DNA of 35,187 nt, from NCBI GenBank assembly GCA_030680855.1, contig JAUXUN010000013.1:1-35187 (forward strand). The letters run 5' to 3'. The translations under genes and the position numbers were made by a program. The stretch comes from Aestuariivirga sp. GTDB lineage: Bacteria; Pseudomonadota; Alphaproteobacteria; Rhizobiales; Aestuariivirgaceae. Positions 16,405-23,046 of the stretch are shown here, in pieces; the stretch's first letter is position 1, and each line of letters opens with the position of its first letter. The notes beneath the pieces are model-generated. The model did no database searches and was not told where the DNA came from. It was given only the letters and a program-made list of their open reading frames with translations.

Positions 16405-17277
16405 ATGAAATCAGCCGCAATGTCCGCTATCGAAACCCAAAAAAAAACGGCCCGCCTCTGGTTTGAAACCCTGCGGGACCGGATTGTTGTTGAGTTTGAA
16501 AAGCTTGAAAATGAAGCAGCTGGCTCGGCACCCGCGGGGCGCTTTCAGCAAATGCCATGGACCCGCGAAAACGATGGCGGCGGGGGCGTTATGTCCATGC
16601 TGCACGGCAGGCTTTTTGAGAAGGTGGGGGTTCATTGTTCAACCGTCCACGGCGAGTTTTCGCCTGAGTTCAGAAAACAGATTCCGGGCGCGGAAGACGA
16701 TCCGAAATTCTGGGCCTCGGGCATCTCACTCATCGCCCATTTCTGGAATCCCAACATTCCCGCCGTTCACATGAACACCCGCTACGTCGTCACCTCAAAG
16801 CCCTGGTTCGGCGGCGGGGCGGATTTGACGCCGGTTCTGGATCGCAGACGCACTCAGGAAGACGCTGATTCAAAAAGCTTCCATGCCGCCTTCAAAGCCG
16901 CCTGCAGTGCCCACGCGGTTGCCGACTATGAAAAATACAAGAGCTGGTGCAATGAGTATTTTTATCTTCCCCACCGGAAAGAGCCACGCGGCATTGGCGG
17001 AATATTTTTCGACTATCTGAACACTGGCGGCTTCGACGCTGACCTTGCCTTCGTCAAATCCGTTGGCACCACTTTTTTGAAGGTTTTTCCTGAAATCGTG
17101 AGAAGGAACATGGGTGCGCCTTGGACCGAAGCTGATCGCGAAGAACAGCTCATCCGCCGCGGGCGCTATGTCGAGTTCAACCTGCTCTACGATCGCGGCA
17201 CCTTGTTTGGCCTGAAAACCGGCGGCAATGTGGACTCGATCCTGTCGTCCATGCCACCCCAGGTGAAATGGCCCTAG
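16405..17277 (+). CDS. hemF: Oxygen-dependent coproporphyrinogen III oxidase
   Basis: Haem biosynthesis enzyme of 290 residues that turns coproporphyrinogen III into protoporphyrinogen IX using oxygen. Family hallmarks: [87 protein letters not shown] and the terminal SMPPQVKW. The ATG at 16405 is followed by a second in-frame ATG at 16420; the ribosome site is weak for either. Its placement next to the bc1 operon fits a shared need for haem in respiration. Confidence 0.95.
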   Translation: MKSAAMSAIETQKKTARLWFETLRDRIVVEFEKLENEAAGSAPAGRFQQMPWTRENDGGGGVMSMLHGRLFEKVGVHCSTVHGEFSPEFRKQIPGAEDDPKFWASGISLIAHFWNPNIPAVHMNTRYVVTSKPWFGGGADLTPVLDRRRTQEDADSKSFHAAFKAACSAHAVADYEKYKSWCNEYFYLPHRKEPRGIGGIFFDYLNTGGFDADLAFVKSVGTTFLKVFPEIVRRNMGAPWTEADREEQLIRRGRYVEFNLLYDRGTLFGLKTGGNVDSILSSMPPQVKWP

Positions 17278-17290
17278 AGGAAGAGAACAA

Positions 17291-17836
17291 ATGGACCTTC
17301 GCAACGGCTTTGACATTAAGCGCTATATCCGCACTATTCCGGATTACCCCAAGCCCGGCATCATGTTCCGCGACATCACCACCCTGCTTGCCGATCTTCA
17401 CGGCTTTCGCGCCACGATAGACGAACTCGTCTGGCCTTTCTTGCGCGGTGATATCGCCTATGTTGCCGGAATTGAAGCGCGGGGCTTTATTCTGGGCGGG
17501 GCCGTTGCAGCTAATCTGGGCCGCGGCTTCATCCCCATTCGCAAAAAGGGCAGGCTGCCGTCGCGCACCATCGGCCAGGAGTATGCCCTCGAATATGGCG
17601 TCGATACTATCGAAATCCACGCCGATGCCATCAAGCAGGGCGACCGCATCCTGTTGATCGACGATCTCATCGCGACCGGAGGAACCGCAGGTGCCGCCAT
17701 TGATCTCATCCGCAAGTCCGGCGGCGAAGTGGTGGCTGCCGCTTTCGTCATCGACCTTCCCGAACTGGGCGGAGCTGCAAAGCTCAGGGCCAAGAATGTA
17801 AAGGTGCACACATTGGTGAGTTTCGAGGGCCACTGA
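17291..17836 (+). CDS. apt: Adenine phosphoribosyltransferase
   Basis: Purine salvage enzyme of 181 residues that joins adenine to PRPP to give AMP. Family features: YIRTIPDYPKPGIMFRDITTLL at the N-terminus, VAGIEARGF, FIPIRKKGRLP, and the PRPP-binding loop ILLIDDLIATGGTA (about 117-130). It sits 13 bases after hemF with a gagg-type ribosome site. It can reuse the adenine released by MtnP, encoded nearby on the other strand. Ten bases after its stop begins the first copy of the 106-bp palindromic repeat. Confidence 0.96.
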   Translation: MDLRNGFDIKRYIRTIPDYPKPGIMFRDITTLLADLHGFRATIDELVWPFLRGDIAYVAGIEARGFILGGAVAANLGRGFIPIRKKGRLPSRTIGQEYALEYGVDTIEIHADAIKQGDRILLIDDLIATGGTAGAAIDLIRKSGGEVVAAAFVIDLPELGGAAKLRAKNVKVHTLVSFEGH

Positions 17837-17846
17837 TCAACCACCC

Positions 17847-17952
17847 CCCTCATGCTGAGGTGCTCGCCGGCAAGGCCCGTGAGCCTCGAAGCACCTTTAT
17901 CCGCATCAGCCAGCCCTTCGAGGCTCGCGTTGCTCGCACCTCAGGGTGAGGG
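17847..17952. repeat. 106-bp palindromic intergenic repeat, copy 1
   Basis: Element beginning ccctcatgctgaggtgctcg and ending gcacctcagggtgaggg. The two ends are imperfect inverted repeats that can fold into a long hairpin with an apical loop around tttatccgcatcagcca. A second copy at 18275-18380 has the same orientation and length, with only four mismatches by eye. Read on the minus strand, the arm encodes HPEVRATRASKG-like residues. The repeat ends one base before the stop codon of the GIY-YIG gene. It resembles the RIME-type repeats of rhizobia, but I cannot confirm the family without a search. Confidence 0.88.
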
Positions 17953-17953
17953 A

Positions 17954-18256
17954 CTAAGATTTTCCACCTCGCCTCTTCGATAGCGCGACTAATTTCTGCC
18001 AGTCGCCAGCCATCAAGGCTTCCTTCTTGCGCCTGGACCAACCTTTAATCCGGCGTTCTGCAGCTATCGCATCTACGACCAGTTCAAAATTCTCGGCATA
18101 AACAAGCTTCACGGGGCGCCTTGTTGACGTGTAGGAATCCTCATAGGTTCCTTCATTGTGCTCCCATTCACGTGCCTCCGGCTCCGCTTGTTTCGTCAAG
18201 CCAGTGTAGTAGCTGCCATCGGAACAACGAAGTATGTAAACCCAAGCTCCGCTCAT
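17954..18256 (-). CDS. GIY-YIG nuclease-domain protein flanked by palindromic repeats
   Basis: Single GIY-YIG domain of 100 residues, the UvrC N-terminal/UPF0213-like type. WVYILRCSDGSYYTGLT gives the VYI...YTG core; the Arg of AREWEHNEG and the Glu of DAIAAERRIKGW match the catalytic Arg and metal-binding Glu of the fold. KGWSRRKKEALMAGDWQKL is the usual family C-terminus. The ATG at 18256 is preferred because it has ggtgag upstream; a GTG at 18274 would start at the repeat border. Copy 1 of the repeat begins one base past the stop and copy 2 begins 18 bases before the ATG, so gene and repeats form one module. A role in processing or moving the repeat is a hypothesis only. Confidence 0.87.
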   Translation of the reverse strand: MSGAWVYILRCSDGSYYTGLTKQAEPEAREWEHNEGTYEDSYTSTRRPVKLVYAENFELVVDAIAAERRIKGWSRRKKEALMAGDWQKLVALSKRRGGKS

Positions 18257-18274
18257 TTGGTTCTCACCTACCAC

Positions 18275-18380
18275 CCCTCATGCTGAGGTGCTCGCGGGCA
18301 ATGCCCGTGAGCCTCGAAGCACCTTTATCCGCATCAGCCAGCCCTTCGAGGCTCGCGTTGCCCGCGCCTCAGGGTGAGGG
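18275..18380. repeat. 106-bp palindromic intergenic repeat, copy 2
   Basis: Direct second copy of the element at 17847-17952, with 102 of 106 positions identical by eye. The differences lie at the cgccgg/cgcggg, aagg/aatg and gctcgca/gcccgcg positions, all in the arms. Its right end overlaps the 3' end of the maoC gene at 18369-18854: the last residues LPSP and the TGA stop of that gene are read from the repeat. Confidence 0.88.
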
Positions 18381-18854
18381 TAGTCGGGCTGTCAGCACCT
18401 TGCCTTCAAAGCTGAAGACCAGATCACCCTTCTGGTTGAAGCCTTCGTTTATGGAAAACACGATGCCCCATTTGGGTTTTGAAGCCAGGTCACGTTTCCC
18501 CGTCACTCTGGAGGAATAGCGAATTGTGTCACCGGGATAGACGGGTTTCAGCCATTTGAGATTTGTGAAGCCCAGGCCGGGCCCGACTTCCGGCAGGGTT
18601 TTGCCGGCAGCCTGCAGTTTCGCCCGTGCCGCATCATTCACGTCTACAAAACATTTCATCCAGCCCGCCCCCGTATGCCAGCCGCTGGCGGAAAGCCCGC
18701 CAAAGGGACCGCGCAAGCCACCTTCATCGCTCAAATGAAAGGGCTGCGGATCATATTTCCGGGCAAATTTCAGAATGTTTTCGCGGGTGAAATGATGGCT
18801 GCCAAGGTCAACCGTCACGCCCTCTTCGATCTCTTCAAGGAAAAGCCCCATCAT
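18369..18854 (-). CDS. MaoC-like hydratase/dehydratase, second of a pair
   Basis: Hot-dog fold protein of 161 residues related to (R)-specific enoyl-CoA hydratases. The catalytic region is KFARKYDPQPFHL, with the Asp and His of the hydratase motif, followed by GGLSASGWHTGAGWMK. The later LKWLKPVYPGDTI segment is common in the family. The start overlaps the stop of the preceding maoC gene (ATGA). The C-terminus runs into repeat copy 2, which supplies the final residues and stop, so the native C-terminus may have been altered when the repeat arrived. Substrate unknown; the partner gene suggests a heterodimer. Confidence 0.88.
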   Translation of the reverse strand: MMGLFLEEIEEGVTVDLGSHHFTRENILKFARKYDPQPFHLSDEGGLRGPFGGLSASGWHTGAGWMKCFVDVNDAARAKLQAAGKTLPEVGPGLGFTNLKWLKPVYPGDTIRYSSRVTGKRDLASKPKWGIVFSINEGFNQKGDLVFSFEGKVLTARLPSP

Positions 18855-19303
18855 GCTGCTTTGACTCGCATAAAGACTACGGCCGTCATTTCGGTTTTCT
18901 TCACGCCCTCCTGATTGAAGAGCTCAAACAGGCATTCAAAAATTCCCATTTCCGGGCGCCTGGAGGAAACCCGCTTGGCACGAATGGTGACCCGTCCCGA
19001 AAGCGTCTCGCCTGCCAACACCGGCTTGAGCCATTTGACCTCGGAGACGCCGTTCGATCCCATGCTGGCCGACTTGTTGAGCCAGGAAACGGCAATCATC
19101 CGCATTAGCAGGGAACAGACATGCCAGCCGCTGGCGGCCAAACCGCCAAGCAGCGAAGCGCTGCCCGCGGCCTCATCGAGATGGAAGGGTTGCGGGTCAA
19201 ATTCACTGGCAAATTCGCGGATTTCGGCGGCGGTCACCGCATGGGAGCCGAGGTCGATCACCTGCCCCACTGCAAAATCCTCAAAATGCAGGAGTTCGGC
19301 CAT
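18851..19303 (-). CDS. MaoC-like hydratase/dehydratase, first of a pair
   Basis: Protein of 150 residues, paralogous to the next gene downstream. Shared features are FEDFAVGQVIDLGSHAVT, REFASEFDPQPFHLDE (hydratase Asp and His), GGLAASGWH and VKWLKPVLAGETL. MaoC-like proteins are often encoded in pairs that form a double hot-dog unit, acting on acyl-CoA thioesters. It lies 2 bases after the ychF stop and overlaps the next gene by 4 bases, so it belongs to the rplY-pth-ychF transcript. Confidence 0.88.
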   Translation of the reverse strand: MAELLHFEDFAVGQVIDLGSHAVTAAEIREFASEFDPQPFHLDEAAGSASLLGGLAASGWHVCSLLMRMIAVSWLNKSASMGSNGVSEVKWLKPVLAGETLSGRVTIRAKRVSSRRPEMGIFECLFELFNQEGVKKTEMTAVVFMRVKAA

Positions 19304-19305
19304 GG

Positions 19306-20403
19306 CTAGTTCGCAAAACGGAAATGCATGACGTCGCCGTCAAGGACCACATAGTCCTTGCCTTCGAGGCGGAATTTGCCGGCTTCCTTGGCCCCCGCCT
19401 CGCCGTTGTTCTTTACATAATCCTCATAACCAATGGTTTCCGAGCGGATGAAGCCTTTTTCGAAATCCGTGTGAATGACACCCGCTGCGGCAGGCGCCTT
19501 GGTGCCCCTGGTAATGGTCCAGGCGCGGGCTTCTTTGGGGCCGACGGTGAAGTAGGTGACGAGATGCAACAGGTCATAGCCGGCCCGAATGACGCGATTG
19601 AGGCCCGGTTCCTCAAGGCCTACGGCATCAAGATAATCCTTCTGGTCCGCCAATGGCAGAACCGCGATTTCGCTTTCGATCTTGGCGGAGACGACAACGG
19701 CGACAGCATTCTCTTCCTTGGCGCGGGCGTAAACCCGCTGCGAAAATTCGTTGCCCTTGTCGGCCGAAGCTTCCTCGACATTGCAGACATAAAGCACCGG
19801 CTTGGATGACAAGAGGCCGAGGCCACGGAACATCTTCTCTTCATCGGCGCTGCGCTCAACCAGGCGGGCAGGTTTGCCTTCGCGTAAAAGCATCAGAGCG
19901 CGGTTCATCAGGTCAGCCATTTCCTTGGCTTCCTTGTCGCCCTGCTTGCCCTTTTTCTCGATGCTCACAACGCGCTTTTCCAAGCTGTCCATATCGGCCA
20001 GCATCAGCTCGGTTTCGATGGTGTCGATATCGGCAATGGGATCGATCTTGCCGGAGACATGGGTGATGTCGCCATCCTCAAAGCAGCGCACCACATGGGC
20101 AATGGCATCGGTCTCGCGGATATTAGCAAGGAACTGGTTGCCCAGGCCTTCGCCCTTGGAGGCGCCTTTGACGAGCCCGGCGATATCCACGAATGTGAGG
20201 CGCGTGGGAATGATCTGGGCGCTGCCCGCGATCCTGGCGAGATCATCAAGCCGCGGATCCGGCACGCCGACATCGCCCACATTGGGCTCAATGGTGCAGA
20301 ACGGATAATTCGCTGCCTGCGCCGCCGAGGTTTGCGTGAGCGCGTTGAAGAGCGTTGATTTTCCCACGTTGGGAAGGCCAACGATGCCGCATTTGAAACC
20401 CAT
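19306..20403 (-). CDS. ychF: YchF/OLA1-type ribosome-binding P-loop ATPase
   Basis: Translation-associated ATPase of 365 residues, universally conserved, which binds ribosomes and is linked to stress responses. The P-loop is GLPNVGKST (residues 8-16), followed by NYPFCTIEPNVG (switch region), VDIAGLVKGASKGEGLGNQFL (G3), and LYVCNVEEAS at the G4 position, whose non-NKxD sequence explains ATP preference. A coiled-coil arm lies about 130-205. The C-terminal TGS domain contains LVTYFTVGPKEARAWT and ends with DYVVLDGDVMHFRF. It lies 5 bases after pth, a very common gene order. Confidence 0.97.
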   Translation of the reverse strand: MGFKCGIVGLPNVGKSTLFNALTQTSAAQAANYPFCTIEPNVGDVGVPDPRLDDLARIAGSAQIIPTRLTFVDIAGLVKGASKGEGLGNQFLANIRETDAIAHVVRCFEDGDITHVSGKIDPIADIDTIETELMLADMDSLEKRVVSIEKKGKQGDKEAKEMADLMNRALMLLREGKPARLVERSADEEKMFRGLGLLSSKPVLYVCNVEEASADKGNEFSQRVYARAKEENAVAVVVSAKIESEIAVLPLADQKDYLDAVGLEEPGLNRVIRAGYDLLHLVTYFTVGPKEARAWTITRGTKAPAAAGVIHTDFEKGFIRSETIGYEDYVKNNGEAGAKEAGKFRLEGKDYVVLDGDVMHFRFAN

Positions 20404-20408
20404 GAAAC

Positions 20409-20993
20409 CTATTCCTTTTCCGGCGCTGGAGCGAGCGCCAGATGCACCTTGTTCTGAAATGTTGCCGTATCGCCTTCAATCAGAAGAGCCGCATAGTCCG
20501 CGACCGCATCCAGCAAAGGCGTGAGCCAGACCTTGTCGGCCTTGGCGAAATCACTGAGCACATGGGGATGAACCAGCGTCTTGTCACCCGGGTGGCCAAC
20601 CCCCAGGCGCACCCGCGTATAATAGGGGCCGATATGGGCGGTGATCGAGCGGATGCCGTTGTGGCCCGCTGCCCCGCCCCCAAGTTTCACCCGGACTTTC
20701 CCTGCCATCAGGTCAATCTCATCGTAAATGACAATGACCTGTTCCGGTTCCATGCCAAGAAAGCGGATGGCTTCGCCCACCGCCTGGCCCGATTCATTCA
20801 TGAAGGTCAGAGGCTTGAGAATGAGGGTTTTCTCCGTGCCCAAGATGCCTTCAGAAATCTCGCCGTGGAACTTCTTGCGCCAGGGCGAAAAGCCATGGCG
20901 GCGGACGATTTCGTCCACCGCCATGAAGCCGATATTGTGCCTGTTTCCGGCATATTTGGTTCCCGGATTGCCGAGACCCACAAGAAGAAACAT
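20409..20993 (-). CDS. pth: Peptidyl-tRNA hydrolase
   Basis: Recycles tRNA from peptidyl-tRNA that drops off ribosomes; 194 residues. Active-site features are [20 protein letters not shown] (Asn10, catalytic His20), [14 protein letters not shown] (Asn near 68) and VIYDEIDL (Asp near 93), followed by [13 protein letters not shown]. Ends in a short Ala/Pro/Glu tail. It sits between rplY (26-base gap) and ychF (5-base gap), as in most bacteria with this operon. Confidence 0.97.
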   Translation of the reverse strand: MFLLVGLGNPGTKYAGNRHNIGFMAVDEIVRRHGFSPWRKKFHGEISEGILGTEKTLILKPLTFMNESGQAVGEAIRFLGMEPEQVIVIYDEIDLMAGKVRVKLGGGAAGHNGIRSITAHIGPYYTRVRLGVGHPGDKTLVHPHVLSDFAKADKVWLTPLLDAVADYAALLIEGDTATFQNKVHLALAPAPEKE

Positions 20994-21019
20994 GCCCGTC
21001 TCCTGTCAGACGAAGATGA

Positions 21020-21769
21020 TTACTTCTTCTTCGGTGCCGGGGCGGCGGCGGCGGCAGCAGGAGCAGCGCCCTTGGCAGGCGCCGCGGCAGGAGCCGCACC
21101 CTTGGCGCCGGCTGCTGGAGCAGCGGCAGCCGCACCTTCCACTGGAGCCTTCTGGGCGGTGGCTGGAACGTCAACCGGGGCTGCCACTTCCTCGACCACT
21201 TCTTCCTTGGCCTGGGCGGCGATGGTGCAGAGTGTCACGTCATCGCGCGAAACCGCGGTCACACCTTCCGGCAGCGTGATGTCGGACATGTGGATCGAAG
21301 CGCCGATATTCATGCCGGCCACATCAACGGTGATTTCATCGGGGATGAATTCCGCCGAGCAGTAAAGGCTGAGCGTATGCGACACGATATTGAGCGAGCC
21401 GCCGAGCTTGATGCCGGGAGAGGCTTCCTGGCCCTTGAAATGCACCGGGATATCAACGGCAATGCGCGAGGCCTTGCCAAGCCGCAGGAAATCCACATGC
21501 ACGATGAAATCGCGCACCGGCTCAAACTGCACATCGCGCGGGATGGCGCGGATGGTCTTGCCTTCCACTTCGAGGTCGACAAGCGTCGACAGGAAGCGGC
21601 CGGTCTGGATATGGGGCTCAAGCTCGCGGTAATTGAGCGAAACCATTTGGGCTCCCTGCTTGTCGCCGTAAACAACACCGGGAACGAGACCTTCGCGACG
21701 TACTGCGCGGGAGGCCCCCTTGCCTGCCCGGCCACGCTGCGTGGCCTTAAGCTGAACGATCTTGGACAT
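21020..21769 (-). CDS. rplY: 50S ribosomal protein L25/general stress protein Ctc
   Basis: 5S rRNA-binding ribosomal protein of 249 residues in the long two-domain CTC form. The start is the ATG at 21769 (MSKIVQLKATQRGRAGKG), not the longer frame to 21865. The N-terminal L25 domain (about 1-95) includes GLVPGVVYGDKQGAQMVSL; the TL5/CTC C-terminal domain (about 96-185) includes VDIPVHFKGQEASPGIKLGG and SIHMSDITLPEGV. The last 50 or so residues are an Ala/Pro-rich low-complexity tail ending in PKKK, a trait common in Hyphomicrobiales. An upstream hypothetical gene may share the transcript. Confidence 0.95.
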   Translation of the reverse strand: MSKIVQLKATQRGRAGKGASRAVRREGLVPGVVYGDKQGAQMVSLNYRELEPHIQTGRFLSTLVDLEVEGKTIRAIPRDVQFEPVRDFIVHVDFLRLGKASRIAVDIPVHFKGQEASPGIKLGGSLNIVSHTLSLYCSAEFIPDEITVDVAGMNIGASIHMSDITLPEGVTAVSRDDVTLCTIAAQAKEEVVEEVAAPVDVPATAQKAPVEGAAAAAPAAGAKGAAPAAAPAKGAAPAAAAAAPAPKKK

Positions 21770-21948
21770 TTCTAAACTCCTGAATGAATGAACCACGGCC
21801 CGGGCCTGCCTCCAGGGGTGTCCGCTGCCTGTGCCGTGATCGGCGGGGTATAGATGAGGGGGCAAGGCGTTGCAACCCCGCTCTGGGAGGAGGAGGTTTT
21901 GCCCGGGATTCCGGGGAGTTTTTACTCGATTTGCTTAAGATTTGCGCT

Positions 21949-22641
21949 TCAACTTGTGTCGGGCTTCATCGCCTCCCAGGCGAGTGCGTGGCAGTTGACG
22001 AGGATTTCATCGATTGGGTGGATTTGCCTCTTGCGGCGGCCGGGAGGCTGGCCGGGCCGGAGCGGCGATTTGAACACCGGGCCTGGCATGGCCTCCCGCC
22101 TCATCCGCCAGCGGGCGAGGCGTTTGGCCTGGCGTGGCAGATCCTCCAGCGCCAGCTTGAGGACCTGGAGCCTGCGGTTGAGGCGTTCAGCATTAACGAG
22201 GTCATCAGGCGGGGAAACAGGTTCGGCCACGGGCCGGGGTGCTGGCACCAGGGTATCGTATGGGAAGAAATGAATGCGCGGGGGATTCTTCGTGTACTTC
22301 ACGCGGTGCTGGCGCAGTTCCGGGAAGTATTTCCGCGTATCGTAGAGCTGGAAGGAGGGAAGCCTGCTCCCTTCACCCTTTCCGATCTTGAGCCCCTTGG
22401 GCATCGGACGCGAAGGTGCCACATTCACCACAAGGCCGCGGGCCGCGATGATAATGAGGCGCCGCACGGCGGATTCGGCAGGCCGCAGCACGAGCAGCAC
22501 GGCACTGTGCAGGGAGCGCGAAATCCGTGAAGCCGCATCTTCTCCATCAAGCCCCAGCAGGGCGAACAGGACTTCAATTATCCCCCTGAGCGCTTCGCTG
22601 TTGCGTTTGATGACCCGGTCCCAATCCAACTTCCAGTCCAT
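21949..22641 (-). CDS. Conserved hypothetical protein upstream of rplY
   Basis: Protein of 230 residues I cannot assign. The ATG at 22641 is preferred because agga lies 6 bases upstream and the protein then starts MDWKLDWDRVIKRNSEAL. The N-terminal third is helical and contains RPAESAVRRLIIIAARG; the middle is Pro/Arg/Lys-rich (PSRPMPKGLKIGKGEG, PSFQLYDTRKYF, NPPRIHFF) and the end is strongly basic (RRKRQ). No signal peptide or transmembrane helix is evident, so it is probably cytosolic and may bind nucleic acid (inference). I recall similar proteins of unknown role in other Hyphomicrobiales. It lies about 180 bases upstream of rplY on the same strand. Confidence 0.72.
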   Translation of the reverse strand: MDWKLDWDRVIKRNSEALRGIIEVLFALLGLDGEDAASRISRSLHSAVLLVLRPAESAVRRLIIIAARGLVVNVAPSRPMPKGLKIGKGEGSRLPSFQLYDTRKYFPELRQHRVKYTKNPPRIHFFPYDTLVPAPRPVAEPVSPPDDLVNAERLNRRLQVLKLALEDLPRQAKRLARWRMRREAMPGPVFKSPLRPGQPPGRRKRQIHPIDEILVNCHALAWEAMKPDTS

Positions 22642-22723
22642 GTGGTTCCTATCCCTCACAAAGAACAAAACAGGAACATATGAAACTAATAGGAATAGAT
22701 TGTCAAGGGGTATTGTGTGCGTC

Positions 22724-22882
22724 TTAAGCCGCCGTGCGAAGCGCCGCCGCAGCGGCCATCTTCAGCCACGCGCCCGCCAGGAACCTCATGCGCTCTCGCA
22801 TCACTTCATCCGGGGCAAGCTCCGCCTGCTCCAGACATAGCTCGGCTTGGCGTCGATAATACTCGGCTCGATCTTCATTCAT
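22724..22882 (-). CDS. Small protein of unknown function (52 residues)
   Basis: Minus-strand ORF from ATG at 22882 to TAA at 22724. It encodes a charged helical protein beginning MNEDRAEYYRRQAELCLEQA and continuing with MRERMRFLAGAWLKMAAAAALR. This layout (YRRxAxxCxxxA, then a middle break, then F/YLxxAxxWLxxA) matches a group of very short proteins I recall as common and multicopy in Hyphomicrobiales. It is GC-rich like the core genome, in contrast to the AT-rich gene that begins 165 bases away on the other strand. The ribosome site is weak. Confidence 0.55.
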   Translation of the reverse strand: MNEDRAEYYRRQAELCLEQAELAPDEVMRERMRFLAGAWLKMAAAAALRTAA

Positions 22883-23046
22883 AATGAAGTAACGCCCCAA
22901 GGCGCTTCCTGTTCCAAGAGCGTGTCCTGCCTCAAAATTGCGTAAATGGCAGCGAGGTTACGTCGTTTGCGCCCGTCTGCGACTCATGCGTAAGTAACAG
23001 CATTGAACTTAACTCAAAATTATGATTGTTCCCCCGAGTAGGCAAA

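Noticed and set aside
17850-18041. Minus-strand frame with HPEVRATRASKG
   Set aside because: It is translation of the palindromic repeat plus the out-of-frame end of the GIY-YIG gene, not a gene.
17847-18380. Two repeats considered as a minimal CRISPR array
   Set aside because: Repeat units are 106 bp with a coding gene as the spacer and no cas genes; the pattern is that of palindromic intergenic elements.
20442-21365. 307-codon plus-strand frame across pth and rplY
   Set aside because: Covers two well-known minus-strand genes; its Ala-rich part is only the complement of the rplY tail.
23003-23026. Promoter of the SIR2 gene (TTGAAC and TATGAT)
   Set aside because: The spacing between the two hexamers is only 12 bases, so I do not call it a sigma-70 promoter.
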